The notes beneath the pieces are model-generated. The model did no database searches and was not told the DNA's origin. It saw only the letters and a list, made by a program, of their open reading frames with translations. A stretch of DNA of 64,000 bases. Origin: Diphasiastrum complanatum. Taxonomy: Eukaryota; Streptophyta; Lycopodiopsida; Lycopodiales; Lycopodiaceae. Position 1 is the first letter of the stretch. Each line of letters opens with the position of its first letter. The DNA is taken from positions 18,965,222-19,029,221 of the forward strand of contig CM055092.1 of assembly GCA_029204225.1 (NCBI GenBank), in the 5' to 3' direction. The position numbers and the translations under genes were made by a program. Shown here in pieces: positions 11,368 through 25,000 of the stretch.

Positions 11368-12253
11368 GAGGAAGAGAAAGTAAGCGAGAAAAGAAATGTG
11401 CTAAACAATTGGACGAACTGAAGGAGAGGACATACGTCGTCACAACAGGCACGCCAATGAAAAGACACAATAGAACTCGCGATGTAAGATGAACGGAAAG
11501 GAAAGTAAGAAATACCTCGTAACCGCAACCGGAAGTGAGCTGAAAAATAGCGGCGATATGTCGAGGTACCGGGCAGCCTCCAAAAAAGATGCTAAGGGCC
11601 CGACAACGTGGAGTAAACGGTGGGTAAAAGTATGGGAAACAATAATGGACTATGGGGCTGGAAAGGGAGCAGCCAAGGAAAGGAAGTGATAACAAAAAGG
11701 AGGTATGGGCAGCAAGGAAACAAGGCTGAAAAATCAGAGATCGCCCTTCAAGGGTAAAAAAAAGTTTGCGATAAAGACGGGGAGCAATCCTGATGCGCGG
11801 ATGTAGGGCGCCAGCTATGGTGGAGTGTGGGCGTCCAAGAGAGGTAGTAAACGGCAAAAAAAAATTGGATCAAAAAGATGGGTTGGTAGGGCGCTAGGAG
11901 TGGCTGATGGAAGGTGGCGAATAGGGGCAGCAAAAAGCGGAAATTTTCAGGAAGGAGCAGTAGGGCGCTGGTCAGCAAGCATGAGGGCGCCCAATAGGGC
12001 AGCAAATAGGAGGCAGTAGGGCGCCCAAAATAGGGGAGGAAAAAGGCCGAAAATGCAGCAGTAGGCAGCCAGCAAGAGGGCGCTAGAAATGGGCAGCAAG
12101 TGGGCGCCTGTCCTCCTCCGATCCATCGTGAAAATCTGCAAGACAAGTGTGGAGAAATGCTGAAGATCCGGCTGAAAAATGGTGAAGATCCAAGCTGAAG
12201 ATGGGCGCCCTCCTATGAGAGAAAAATCTGCTCAATGGAGATGCTCAGGAAAG
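11368..12253 (-). other. Gypsy 5' leader with repeated GGGCGCC palindromes
   Basis: About 0.89 kb between the primer-binding site and gag. At least eight copies of AGGGCGCC/AGGGCGCT-like sites lie between about 11805 and 12205, several as GGGCGCCC, which is self-complementary. Open frames here are shadows of this GC-rich repeat. Such leaders normally hold packaging and dimerisation signals, and that role is an inference here. Confidence 0.65.
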
Positions 12254-12266
12254 TGCTCTAATACCA
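12254..12266 (-). promoter_or_regulatory. Primer-binding site for initiator tRNA-Met
   Basis: The minus strand reads TGGTATTAGAGCA, one change from the common plant element site TGGTATCAGAGCA. It begins five bases after the LTR end ...CGTTCA. Confidence 0.88.
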
Positions 12267-12271
12267 AGTTA

Positions 12272-12566
12272 TGAACGTAGCCACGGCTGATCTAGATTTA
12301 GTCTATGAAAGCATCACATAAGCAAGACTTAACCCTAGAAAGCAGGAGAGAGAAAGCTTAAAGAGACTAAAGAAGGAGATCATATCATAAGCCAAGTAAC
12401 AAATGACACGGAATCCCTACTTATAGCCAAGAGGAAGCCCTAAAAGGAAGCTTCCAGTGGCTAGGGCCAAACTGAGAGGGAAAATAGTGCGCCCTCCAAG
12501 AAGGCCCCCACTCTCAGTAATATGACCAAATAATCAATATAGTGAATCATAGGGCCTAAGGCCAAA
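12272..12566 (-). repeat. 5' LTR of the gypsy chromovirus, distal part missing
   Basis: Matches 7092-7386 with about three substitutions, then diverges after GGGCCTAAGGCC. A short AAAGTAA..ATGAGAC patch at 12567-12580 resembles the end of the other LTR, suggesting an internal deletion before the boundary was lost. Confidence 0.85.
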
Positions 12567-12924
12567 GTAAACATGAGACTAAAACTGGAGTTGATTCTAA
12601 AATCAAACCTAAAATTGACTCATCGGCTGAAAAACCAAAGCCTTCAACCATAAAAGATCATATTTTCGTCGCTTGCTGTAATGAACAAAAGAAAGCCCTA
12701 TGTTCATTAACAATGGAGTTGTATGGTGTGAGGAATGTACTGTTTGAGAGGGGTGTGGTGCCCTAGACAAAAGTTGATGTGAGACTCTAAAGGGTCTCAA
12801 ATCCTATAGGCTTTTTCTCTAATCTTGGTGTCTGGAAGGAATTTCTGCCTTTTTCTCCAAATGCGACTATGCATCTAACCAACGGCATCGTCTAGAAAAT
12901 AACAAGGTAATCTACATCTAGTGA
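12567..12924. other. No gene recognised
   Basis: Sequence between the gypsy LTR and the first LINE tail. Apart from the possible LTR remnant at its start, I see nothing diagnostic. Confidence 0.4.
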
Positions 12925-13836
12925 CAAGAGAGAGAGAGAGAGAGCTTTATTAACGTCTTTTGGGCACCCGTGGGTGCATAAGACCAAAAAGAAAATATGT
13001 ACAAGCAACAGTGGGAGCATCATCCATAGGAGGACGTGGCCGTAAAATGCTATAAACTAGCTACGAATGAAAGTAGACAAAGCAGAAGTGAAATAAGCCC
13101 ACAACTCGAGCCAGGTATAACAGAAGAACTACAGAAAAAGTACCAATGCCCACAACCTGGGCCAATTGGAGAATAAGTACATATCAGCGAAAGTAAGTGT
13201 GAAGTGTCCGCTGAGTGGAGCGTACAGTGGGCCCTGATGGAGGCAACTGGCGACTACATCTGGGCTTTTCCGTGGTGGCACAAGGATAGGAATCTCATCG
13301 TCGGATTCATCAGTATGTGCTCGAGTGCGAAAGAAGCCAGTGAGAAGCAGTTGTTGGGAGTCTAACTCCAAGTGATCTGGTACAAGCAAATCAGACTAAC
13401 GGAGAGTAAGCATCTCACGAAAAAGAAGTCCCAAGCAACAAGCATCAGGATAGGAGACAAAACTATGAAGTGTATGCGGGCCATCGCGAAAGAGACAATA
13501 ATACCTCCCCCATATCTCATAATACAACGGACATCCGAGGAGGAAATGGGCTTCATCTTCCACCTCCCGCAATGAGCACAGGCGACATAGACGACGCTCC
13601 CGAGGGACATCCCATGCACGACCGGCCTCAATAGCAAGCTGATGAGAGGAAATGCGCAACTGCCCAAGACGATAGCGCAGGCCGTGTGATAGGGGCTGTG
13701 AGAGATAGGGCAGCAACAATGGCAAACTAGAAGGATCCAGAGAGAGGAAATGTGTCTCGTAATAGCTCAGTCGAATGCGGGGAAAGAGCTCCAAGTCTGC
13801 TGCATATATCGATGGAATAAATAGCCTCGGATATAT
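12925..13836 (-). mobile_element. 5'-truncated LINE (zinc domain, PIP-like motif, 3' hairpin, CT tail)
   Basis: Minus strand. The zf-RVT-like domain at 13396-13794 reads LGQLRISSHQLAIEAGR, then LCRLCSLREVEDEAHFLLGC, then PLYYEIWGRYYCLFRD. Further on, in another frame, QLLLTGFF is followed by an acidic DESDDE stretch near 13300-13345. The 3' UTR holds the inverted pair GCACCC/GGGTGC inside GTCTT..AAGAC. The element ends in (CT)n, seen as (GA)n at 12925-12944. It directly abuts the tail of the next LINE in the same orientation. Confidence 0.85.
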
Positions 13837-13837
13837 A

Positions 13838-16800
13838 CGAGAGAGAGAAAGAAAGAAAGCTAAGACTAGTAAATCTACATGTCAAGTATGTGGTAACAAT
13901 GGGAGCGTATGAAACGTCTCCAAAACGGTAACATAAATAACAAATCTAAAGCTATGAACTGAAATAGATGTGATGATACATGAAACATGTGGGAGCATGT
14001 ATACTGCTAAAAGTCATGAGTGGGGTATGACACTATCATCCAATCCTGTCCTGTTGATGCTGTAAAAGGATGTAATACGGGCCGCATGGAGGGCCACTGG
14101 TGGTCGCTGATGTCGTCTAGGAGGGTGAAGAGGTCTCCTCGTGGTAAGTCGAGTAGCTCGTGCTGCAACATGGGTATGTGTGGGGCACTGTCTCCGATCT
14201 CTATGGGCAGGTAAGTCATCATCACCATCATCATCATCATCAAATACTAGGTCTCGTCCTCTCCTCCTGGAGAAGAAAGAAGTGATCTGAGGCTGAGAAA
14301 CATGACTCTGTTGGGCTGTCTGACACAGCCCCTGTCGTAGTATAAACATCTCCCGTATCATGAGTGCAGCGCATCTGGGGTCCTCATAGGCTAGGAGGGA
14401 TCGTAGGGTGACGGGTGTGTCACGGAACAAACAGTGGTATCTCACTCTGATCTCGTAATATACTGGGCACCTAGAGATAAAGTGCTCCTCTGACTCCACC
14501 TCATCCAAGGAGCATAACTGACAAATCCGCTCCGCTCTCGGGATACCCTGGAATCTCCCAATCTCAATAGCCAACTGATGTGATGATACGCGAAGCTGGC
14601 CCAATGTAAATCTGAAGCAGTGTGATAACCCTGAGTCCAAATAGTGTGGCAAATCTGGGAACCCTGCAATGTCAAGCTCAATAAAGTGAGTCCAGTAATA
14701 GTCGGGTTTAAACCCAAGCTGTCGCCTCCAAGTATGATCGAGGTATGCCCGATATAACACGCGCCTGATATGCTGATGAGTACCTGAGGGGAGCTCTGTA
14801 ATGTGGATACCAAATGACTCAAGGAGGAAGTGGGATGCCTGGGAGAACCACGACAGTCGATAGCCCTGGTCATGAAGTGAGTGTAAGGAAACAAGTGCCT
14901 GTGTATATCTCATATCTGCATCGGGCAGGGCCTGGACTCTCTGAATATATGTGATAAGATGTAAAGCGGCATCTATCTGAATGGGTGGAATGGCAAACTC
15001 TCCAAGAAGGATCTTGTGCGGAACCGAGGGCTTCGCCCGAATCATACGAGCTAACATAGTGGTCTGTAATCGTGAAATGCTGGCCCAGTGAGATGACAAG
15101 AGACCAATACACGACGTCTCTGCTGCATACATGGCAGTGGGGGTGAGAATAGTATCAAAAAGTCTACACTTACTACGAGCATCTCTGATGAGCTTCTTGA
15201 AGCAGAACCACTCAAGCTGAACAAGAGAGGAGTGCCCCTTCCCAAGTCGGGTGGTGGCCGCCTGTCGCATGCTAAAGGTAGGACCAGAAAAGAGTATTCC
15301 CAAATAAGTATAAGAGGAAACTACCTCTAAGGCCTGCCCATCTAGGGTGAACTCCTGGCGCTGCATGAAAGCTCGAGAAGTGTTGAAGACCATAACTTTG
15401 GTCTTCGTAGTGTTCAACCCCAATCCCCATCTGGTACAAAATCCCTGTAAACAATCCAACTGCCTCTGTAATCCCTCTCTGGTCGGGGATACAAGTACCA
15501 CATCATCCGCATAGAGGAGAATAGCAATCAGAATGGTGCCAAGTCTACATCCAGCCCCGCCACACTGTGAGATGACTCGCTCTAACTCATCAATGTACAA
15601 TCCAAAGAGAACCGGTGAAAGAGAACATCCCTGTTTCACCCCAATGGTGCTCCAAATGTGATTAGATAGGCCACTGTCATGTCGAAAACATCCCAAGACC
15701 TTCTCATAAAGAGCCATCACTGCTAGAACAATATATGTGGAGAAACCAAGGTCACGAAGTCTCTAAATGAGTAGGGAGCGTGGTACAGAATCAAAGGCTT
15801 TCCTGAAGTCCACAAAACAACAGTAAACCCTCTCTTTCCTGTACTTAGCTTCCTCAATCAAAGCTCGGAGTGTGAAGATATGGTCAGTGGTAGAATAATG
15901 AGATCTAAAAGCTGCCTGCCCCAATACATGTAATCTCCGGTTTTCTGCCTCTGAACTCACTGCAGACTGAAGTATGGTGCCATAGAGCTTCGTGAGAACA
16001 TGCCCAATCATGACAGTGCGGTAATTACCAGGAATCATGGGATCACCATTTTTATGAATAGGATGGATGATGTTGGTGCACCAGGATGAAGGGAAACCAA
16101 AAACAACGGCGGAATTGAGGAGAGTGGCTAGTGTGGGTACAAGGAGGTCGGAAGCATGGGTTAGGAGTTCAGATTCGAGGTCTTCAATATCTCTTGCCTT
16201 ATGGGACTTCATTCTCTTGATGGCCGCGAGTACCATGTCAGAGGTGAAGAAGGTGAACTCAGAAGGGCGTGGAGAGATAGAGGTGGGTGTGTCTGTGGGT
16301 ATGGTATATAGGCTGGTAGCGTAGTCGGTCCATATGCTCATCCAGGAGAGATGGTGGAGCACGGGGGATAAATTCACGCCAAAAGGCACCTGAAGAGGAA
16401 CTGAAGAGAAGGTCAACAAGACGTTTTCCTTCAGAGTCGTCATAGGCGCGCTTTTTCCGGCGGAGTGTGCGACGACAAGAGCGTCTGGCAGAGCGGAGGA
16501 GGTGAGGATCATGAGTACGGGCATGGTTGACAAGGTGATGGAGAGAGCGACATTCGGCATCATACCACGGGGGGTGCAAGGCCATAATGATGAGGAACGA
16601 GTGTGTCTGCTTTTACAGGGCTTAGATGGAAAAACTAGGGAAGCAGCGGTATGAAGAGAGGTGCTAAGGAAGGCAGCCTGAGTCTCGATGGTACTATCGT
16701 GTGGAAAGGAATGGAATAGGGAGGCTAGAGATTCCTGGTAAGCTGGCGTATAGAGAGAACTGAATGTATACCTGGGTGCACGTGTAAGCAAGGGATGTGA

Positions 16801-16900
16801 GGATGGCTGGGGGCCGATAGCGAAGGAGAGAAAGGAGAACCTCAAATGTGATAGGTGGAAGGCAAAAATTAATGCATAACAATTTTTGAAGACTCAAAGC
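13838..16900 (-). mobile_element. LINE fragment, RT to 3' end, endonuclease missing
   Basis: A minus-strand LINE of about 3 kb. The 3' UTR (13838-14005) resembles the UTRs at 17.1 and 37.9 kb (GTTTTGGAGACG block), but the terminal hairpin seen in the other copies is missing. The tail is a short CTTTCT/CT repeat at 13840-13860. The coding region ends 5' near 16845-16900 without an endonuclease. Confidence 0.87.
14014..16845 (-). pseudogene. LINE ORF2 fragment: RT, zinc domain and C-terminal PIP box
   Basis: From the 5' side: a WYDAECRSLHHLVNHAR region (16585 frame), shifted relative to the rest. RT proper starts near FTSDMVLAAIKRMKSHKARD and includes HKNGDPMIPGNYRTVMIG and CCFVDFRKAFDSVPRSLLI. 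A TAG at 15763-15765 interrupts an otherwise continuous frame. RT continues with GVKQGCSLSPVLFGLYIDEL and the catalytic AILLYADDVVLVSP. A zinc domain follows (ICQLCSLDEVESEEHF, ISRCPVYYEI). Near the end is QPQITSFFSRR, which fits the PCNA-interacting pattern QxxIxxFF, then an aspartate run and a second related ARITSFYSINR. Stop at 14014. Confidence 0.9.
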
Positions 16901-17099
16901 AATGACTTCAGTGAGAGGAAGGAAAACGTTTAAAATGCTTCTAAATTATCAAGCTAAATGCATATTCAAAAAACTTCTTTCACTATATCTGCTCTATTAC
17001 GGCGTATTGCAGCTCATAATACATCTTTCTTCAACGATAGCAGCAATTCCCACTACCTCCAACACATGATCTGTTGATTTATACAACTATACATAGTGT
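16901..17099. other. No gene recognised
   Basis: Short AT-rich stretch between oppositely oriented LINE parts. Confidence 0.35.
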
Positions 17100-18668
<1,569 letters not shown>

Positions 18669-20087
18669 AATTTTAGGCCTGTTTTCCCACACATAAATGT
18701 GAAACGTGTAGTTTTTTATTTAATCTTTTCATCATTGTTAAAAGTAGTCCAAGTGATTGTGTAATTTGTTTCATCTCTTGAATTCAAAACTCTATCTATT
18801 TGAAATTAAGAATCTATGCTAGGCATGTCTCATGATGCAAGATATATATGAAGACAAATGGAGTTAAAAGATAAGGATGAAGCCTACTATGGCAACTATG
18901 TTTCAGGAAAAATAATTCTTTTTTGTCCAAAAATGTAATCAAGACCCTCACAAGAGTGAAATACCTGCTCAACTTGGGAAAATTTGTAATTGTAGATACT
19001 TGGGATTGTTATGTATGAAGATCGATGAGTTAGCAATTTCTTAGTTCCCGAGATTGCTATCCTCATATTAGGATCCACACATCACAAGAGATCTGATTGT
19101 TGACTCTCCACCCAACTATAGATTCCATTTGGACCCACCCCCAAGTCAAGGAACTGTCAACAAGCAAACTCGCAAGCTACAAGTGATACCAATGTCTCAT
19201 TCCACTAGCATCATCCCTCATCCATTGGTTAATAAAATTCATTGGCATTGTGCGAAGGTCCCCTAGTCCAAGAATAAGTAAGTATCATCCTAGCATGGCA
19301 CAACTACACACCATCCGCCTTTCTCGAGTACAACCACAAATGGCACTTGAGACCTACCCCAATATAAAGGTTCCTGGAAGGCACACTATCCTATGCATGT
19401 GTCCATCCTAGCTGGTTTTATGGTTATTCCTCTAGCAGATCTACATATGTCAGTTGGTTTTACATTTCTTGATGGTTCAGTTGTAAGCTCTAGCTTTTAT
19501 GATCCTTCTAGATGACTATGTATGTATCCTTCAGTATCCTTCTGCTTTTATATATGACTGTTGTAGTCGATGCTGATGTACACTCTTGGGCTAATGGATC
19601 CCTTGGAAGTTGGAGTGTTAATTTCATTTTCTTGGCTAGTGCTATACCTTCTTGGGCCTTGCGGATATCTTGACTTGTTGCACAAGTGTCCATTCCAGTT
19701 GTTGTTTGTCAAGATGATCTATTTATGTTTCATGTTCCCTAAAGTTCCTGGTCTTCGATGTTGTTCCCGAGTTGCTTCTCCGGTTGCCGACTTGTCCTTT
19801 TTCTAAAGTATTCCTGGGCTATTCAACTAGCTTTGGATATCTCAATTGTTGGGGTCATATACATCAACATTTTATTAAGGCTTTCTTGGGTTATTAGAGT
19901 ACCTTGAGCGAGTTTCCTCTCGCTTGGTTTTCTTTATGCATTCGCATTAGTTTATAGCAGTTAGCGCTATTTTACAATCGACATATTATGCTTACTGAGT
20001 TTTGTGTGTTGATTTGGGAATACCCACAACGTATCCATTGGTCAATGCATATTTCTCCTCCTGTTTTCTAAGTACTACTGATCATTT
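18669..20087. other. No gene recognised
   Basis: AT-rich, short frames only. The right part may be interior sequence of the gypsy element whose 3' end lies at 21.0 kb, because the element at 20088-20919 splits it. Confidence 0.4.
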
Positions 20088-20919
20088 CTAAGTAGCACCA
20101 GAACGGCGTTCCAGGCCCCCACGTTCCAGAACGCAGTGTTCCGGAACTCCAGAACGTTGTTCCCCAAAAAAATGGAAATTTCTTTGTTAACAGCTCCATG
20201 TCTCCAAAAGTCTCACAGTTGCAAAGAGACATCTACCAAAGTAGAGCTACTGCTACCTTTGAGAAAGGTTGCTCCTAGTTTAGTCATTAGTAATTTTTTA
20301 GGAGTTGTCATTACTATAGCAAGTTGTTCTTCTAATTAACAATTGTTGTTGCTCAAGGATTTGTTTAATTGCCATCTCATCAAACTAGATCTTGTTCAAA
20401 TCTAAGTCATCACCCTATCCAGTTGTATCAAGTACAACCAAATTACCGAAACTCAAAGTAAATTGTACCATTTGTCAAGGATTTCTTTGATGATTGTACC
20501 GGAGTTTGACTAATGTACATGTACCTTTTGTACCATCTATAGTCACTAATAGTTTGACTTGGGTCCCATACCTGATAATACCAACCTGATCTTATATTTG
20601 CAACAACTATACCTCCTTATATCCCTATCATTTAGTCATTTCTAGTTACTTGAAAGTGCAATGTACCCTTGGTTCCAAAACTTACTACTGGAGTTGCCCA
20701 GACTCCGTTATCCATTTTCAGTTGATAGTGTTGACAAGCTAGGAGTTAGTAGTTACTATGCCTTGCAATGTGTTTGAAAAAAATTTCACGTCCCTACATG
20801 TTTTTCCCCACCCCCACCCAACACAGTTTAAAAAAAACCAAAAATAAATAAAATTTGCAATGTTCCGATCTAGAACACTGTTGAATCCTGGAACCGTTTC
20901 GAAATGTTGTGCATCTATG
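20088..20919. mobile_element. hAT-type small element 1 (GTTCC/GGAAC arrays)
   Basis: 832 bp. Flanks GATCATTT (20080-20087) and GATCATTC (20920-20927) match in seven of eight bases. Left end CTAAGTAGCACC, right end GTGCATCTATG. Near both ends are inverted GTTCC and GGAAC half-sites (CGTTCCAGAACG, GTTCCGGAAC). The AT-rich interior has no recognisable gene. Confidence 0.72.
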
Positions 20920-20927
20920 GATCATTC

Positions 20928-21200
20928 TTATGATTGACTACTATCACAACTTTTGCTTGGGGCCCCAACATTGAGGACAATGTTTTTTTCAAGTGGGGGA
21001 GAGTTATGTACTAGGAATAGGCCTTAACTAGTCTACCCTTAGGCACTGGGCCATTATCATTGAGGCCATCTCCTTATGGGACCCAAGAACCTTAAGTTGC
21101 CCTAATCTCTAAAAGGTTCTAATAAGGGCCTCTAGATAGTATATATAGGGCCGTCATTTATTGATTAGACAACTTATGATATTGATTACTTTCTTAGTCC
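20928..21200 (+). mobile_element. 3' end of a Ty3/gypsy element: polypurine tract and LTR start
   Basis: GTGGGGGAGAGTTA (20993-21006) is a typical gypsy polypurine tract, preceded by ACATTGAGGACAATG, the usual end of a plant gypsy pol. The LTR begins TGTACTAGG at 21007 and contains a TATA-like GTATATATAGGG near 21138-21150. The LTR 3' end was not found. Element 1 at 20088-20919 sits inside this copy. Confidence 0.7.
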
Positions 21201-24200
21201 TAATTAGGTTTCAGCTATCCATGGCTTGTAGGACAATGTGCATCTATGCTATTCTTGTAGGGATTTATCTTGTTGCCTCATATATGATCTTTATGCTTCG
21301 TTGATGCTAAAATATGTGACTCAGTTCATAACTATGTAGAGGAAATAAATCAGCAAATATAATTATATTCCGACATTAGTAGTCTACAAAGTTAAAAGAC
21401 CTATTTTTGCTCCTTGTTGTGTCAATATTGGGTTGGTTTTTTTTTTCTGTGTGTGCGCTATTTTCAAATTAACCTATAGCCTTGATATGTGACCTTGCAT
21501 GTGAATGGTTTTATTTCTTTTTCTTTTAGAAGTGAGACCACCCATCATAAAAATTAGTCTTAAATATTGTGTTTCATGTAAGTGTGTCACAACAAGCACC
21601 ATAAATTACTACAAAATTTGACAAGGGAAACTTACAAGCAAAAGCGTCTTGCATGACTCAAAAATGGAGTTGTTAAAAAAACCAATGATCTTACAGATGA
21701 TTCTTTCAACATGCATTTTACTCCTCAGAACTAAAATTTCATGACTGCAGAAAATGGTCATAGAGTCAAAACAAATGGAAAGCAACTATGCTCCAAGCTC
21801 AAATTATGCATTTCTTCAATGAGGGAAGAAAGATTGAATTACCAGGTAAATAATTGATCCCTTAAGGAGTCGCTAAGTAATAGCAAACCTCCAATGCAAA
21901 CTCCATGCAATACTACCCAGCTTAACTTGACACTCCATCCAACTTGTCCGGAAACTTGGTTCATTGGCTTAATTCAACCGAAATAATGAACAATAGCTTG
22001 AGCACTTGAGAGGATCAAGAAGTAAAATACGAGCTTGAGAACACCAGGAGACATACCTACAATCACTTCTAGGATTTCTTTCTTCTTGAAGAGACCCTGC
22101 CACAAACATCTATGTCACATATTGATGAAATGCAAAGGTACTGAGTGATAAGATATTGGATGATCTTTATAAAGGACAATATAGATCAAGCAAATCATTC
22201 AAATATTTATAGATTTTAGAACCTGACAAGCAACGTACTTTACAATCCTTTGATGATGATAAAATGGGGACATGCAAGCCAAATTTAGGACTACCAAGGA
22301 CTCCCATTTAGGGTTTATACTATCATTGAAGTTTTCCTTAGCTAGAAGCTTTAGAACTTGATGAGGACAATATTATTCTTTTAGGTTTTTCATGATACAT
22401 CCTAGCCCTCATTAGCCCTGTCAACGCAGGTTTTTGCTGGACACACCTATTTTATCCCTCCCAATTTACATATTATCTAAAATTTCAATGCTTGAACTTT
22501 GATCTAAAAAATTCAAATCCACAAATATTTTATATTCAAAAAAAGCATCAGTGTTCCATGACATTCTCCAATTCCCCCACCCTTGACAACATTCTCACTC
22601 CCAAGGCTCCATATGCTCCCCAAAAAACTATGACTTGAGGTACTGACTTCTAGAAGGAGCTGGAGGTCCTTCAAGGGTAGACAAGTAATGAATATTGATT
22701 GCCACATGGTATTGAAGAGCACAAAATCCCATGATTTGTACAAACTATAGGTTCCAAGAATATGTACATAGATGGCACACAAGTTAGCCTAGATGATTAT
22801 TGGAGTCATCAATGTTGGATCTAAAGTGGCCTCTTACCCTCCCACTGTGGTGAGTCTATTCCCTTTGTACTTTCTACTTTGAAATGAAATTCTTTCTCTT
22901 GTGTGTGTATGCATGTTAGGGTTTCTTTCCCTGCTCTTTTCATCTAAGCAAGGTAGTTGCATGCTTGTGATATAACTTTTGTATGGGAGAAAGTCTCAAT
23001 TAACAATGAGAAAGTATGTTCTGTGTTTGGAGAAACCTTATTCATGCTTGATTTGTGTGAATGAAGAGGAGAAGCATGGCGCATGTGGAGAACCTAAGAT
23101 GGACTGTGTTCATGATAGAAACTTATGCATCAAAATGTGTGCAATGATTTTAAGTGGGCTACCCTCCATTGAGAGTGGAGGTGGCTAATTTCATGTCTTC
23201 GGTGGCATGATCCACACGGGTGAAACATAATGTGGTAATGAGTCTAGAATACCTAGACTTCTTGGAATTTGTGCAAAAAAGTTGATGTTCAATAGAAGAT
23301 CCTCTAGTGCTAGAGAAGAGTACAAAGGACCATGAATTTCATAAAACCTTGTGTGTTTGGTCTTTGTTACTGAAGAAACCTCAAAAGTAAGTAAAAGGAG
23401 CTCATTGGCAACCAAGGATTGTGCTAAATCAGATCTCAGTAGCCTAGGGGGGGTTTTTTGTAGCAGACCGGGATCAAACATTGCTACTAGCATACATTGT
23501 TCAGGAAGTACTACCATTGCAGTAGTACTACTGCAAGGTACAAGAAGTGTCATAGCAGGTTCAAAAATGTGAATAGAAGCTAATTGCAGGCCATACCAAG
23601 GTGTACAATAGCGAACATGTGTTTAATAAAGGGGATCAGATTTGTACCTGGTGGAAAGGTGAAGTTTGAAAGTGGTACAGTAGCAGGACAAACTGTCAGA
23701 ATATACCAGGTCAATTTGCAAGTTGTACAAAAGTTTACAGGTTCATGTGTGACAAATAATAATTGCAGGATAGCAGTCAGCACGTGTGAATCAGAAAATA
23801 TTCCCATGATATAGATGTGCGGACAACATGAGCAAATCAGTAGCAAGACAAGGATTCAGAGATTAAGGCCAAATGGAGGAGATTAATGGAATCTGTATAC
23901 AGCTGTCAAGAAAATCACAAAACATCATCCAATCATTCGTTCCATTAGTGAGTCATAATAATTAGAGGGCCTAAGAATGGTATAAAATAGCCCTCCACAA
24001 GCTACTCATAGGTGATTTTGGAGAATCTCTTAGTGTTGTGTACGGTCTTCCACGTGTGGATTCTAGAAAGAGAGGCTCTATGTGTTTGCGTGTTCTAGAG
24101 TCTTCTGTTGGCGGAAAAAAGGCTGCCCCAATTCTAAGGTATGGCACGTGGCAAGCGCTTTGTTTTAGGCTATGCTCTTAGTTAGTAGAATTTCATAATA

Positions 24201-24880
24201 TTGCATGCTATCTCTCCTTGTGTTGTGATGGTGCACTAATTAATGCATTATACTATTTGCAAAGTTAGTTTGAAGTATGAATGTGTTTGCTAATACGAGC
24301 TATGTTTGTTAGGATCTAGATGAATCATGAAACCCCAGCATCATATTTTGATAGCATACCAAATTTTCTTACATCTGGTATCCGGATCGACTTATAAATA
24401 TTTGTTTTCAAATTTGTGCCTAGTTTGTGCTGGTTTGTGTCTAGTGCCTTGTTTATGTGAACAGAAAGCCTTCTGATTATGTTGGAGATTGTGCCTCTAA
24501 CTTTTGTTTTATAGCTTGTGTACAAAACATTCAAGAAAGCTTGTGTGTATGTTGTAAACTTTACATTTGAACCCATGATCCATGAAAAATATTTCTCCTT
24601 GTGCCTATGTTATGTATACTTGAAAATTAGGGACCCATGTGTTCCCATAGAATGTGCAGCAGAGTGCTAAAGGTTTCTCTTGCAATCAACTAGTGACACT
24701 TGGACCTTACTCTTTGCCAAAATCACTACCATGCATCATGACACGTGGGACCTCACTTTACAAGTGTCAAAAAAATTGAAAAGGTGGAGAAGGGTATACG
24801 AGGTCGTGGAGAAGGAAAAAATTCTATCTTTCAAGTAGAGTGCTTGAGGGGATAAACATGAGTATCCTCAAACAGAGGTA
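21201..24880. other. No gene recognised
   Basis: Long AT-rich stretch with only short frames. Part is probably the remainder of the gypsy LTR. A TATA-like site at 23981 is listed separately. Confidence 0.4.
23981..23990 (+). promoter_or_regulatory. TATA-like box, possibly of a decayed LTR
   Basis: TATAAAATAG followed by CCCTCCAC and, some 30 bp on, a CT/GT-rich stretch resembling an LTR R region. No LTR termini or partner were found, so this rests on local sequence only. Confidence 0.3.
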
Positions 24881-24908
24881 GCTTAGTATGAGAAAAATAT
24901 TTTTTTTT

Positions 24909-25000
24909 GCGTGTCCGTGTTTGCATTGCTCAATTCTCCTATGATAGCTTAGTGAAATTGAAGAATGATCTAAAACGACAATTTGCAAACACGGACACGC
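24909..25000. repeat. 17-bp inverted repeat and LTR patch at a broken copia junction
   Basis: GCGTGTCCGTGTTTGCA at 24909-24925 is the exact reverse complement of 24984-25000, which is part of the integrase coding sequence (ANTDTP). Overlapping its end, GCATTGCTCAATTCTCCTAT plus GAT at 24923-24945 is identical to 28027-28049 inside the 3' LTR of the same element. The upstream integrase, protease and gag are missing. Confidence 0.8.

Larger units (their letters stand above)
7092..12566 (-). mobile_element. Ty3/gypsy chromovirus, deletion derivative with both LTRs
   Basis: Minus-strand order from the right: 5' LTR, primer-binding site, leader, gag with zinc knuckle, partial RT, RNase H, integrase, chromodomain-like end, polypurine tract, 3' LTR. 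Where both LTRs are present I count about three differences in roughly 295 bp, so insertion is recent relative to the other elements here. Protease and the start of RT are missing and there are three in-frame TAG stops, so the copy cannot move by itself. The distal part of the 5' LTR is also missing, so a target duplication cannot be checked. Confidence 0.93.

Noticed and set aside
11748-12146. Minus-strand frame of 132 codons in the gypsy leader
   Set aside because: It lies between primer-binding site and gag, is made of the GGGCGCC repeat, and has no domain.
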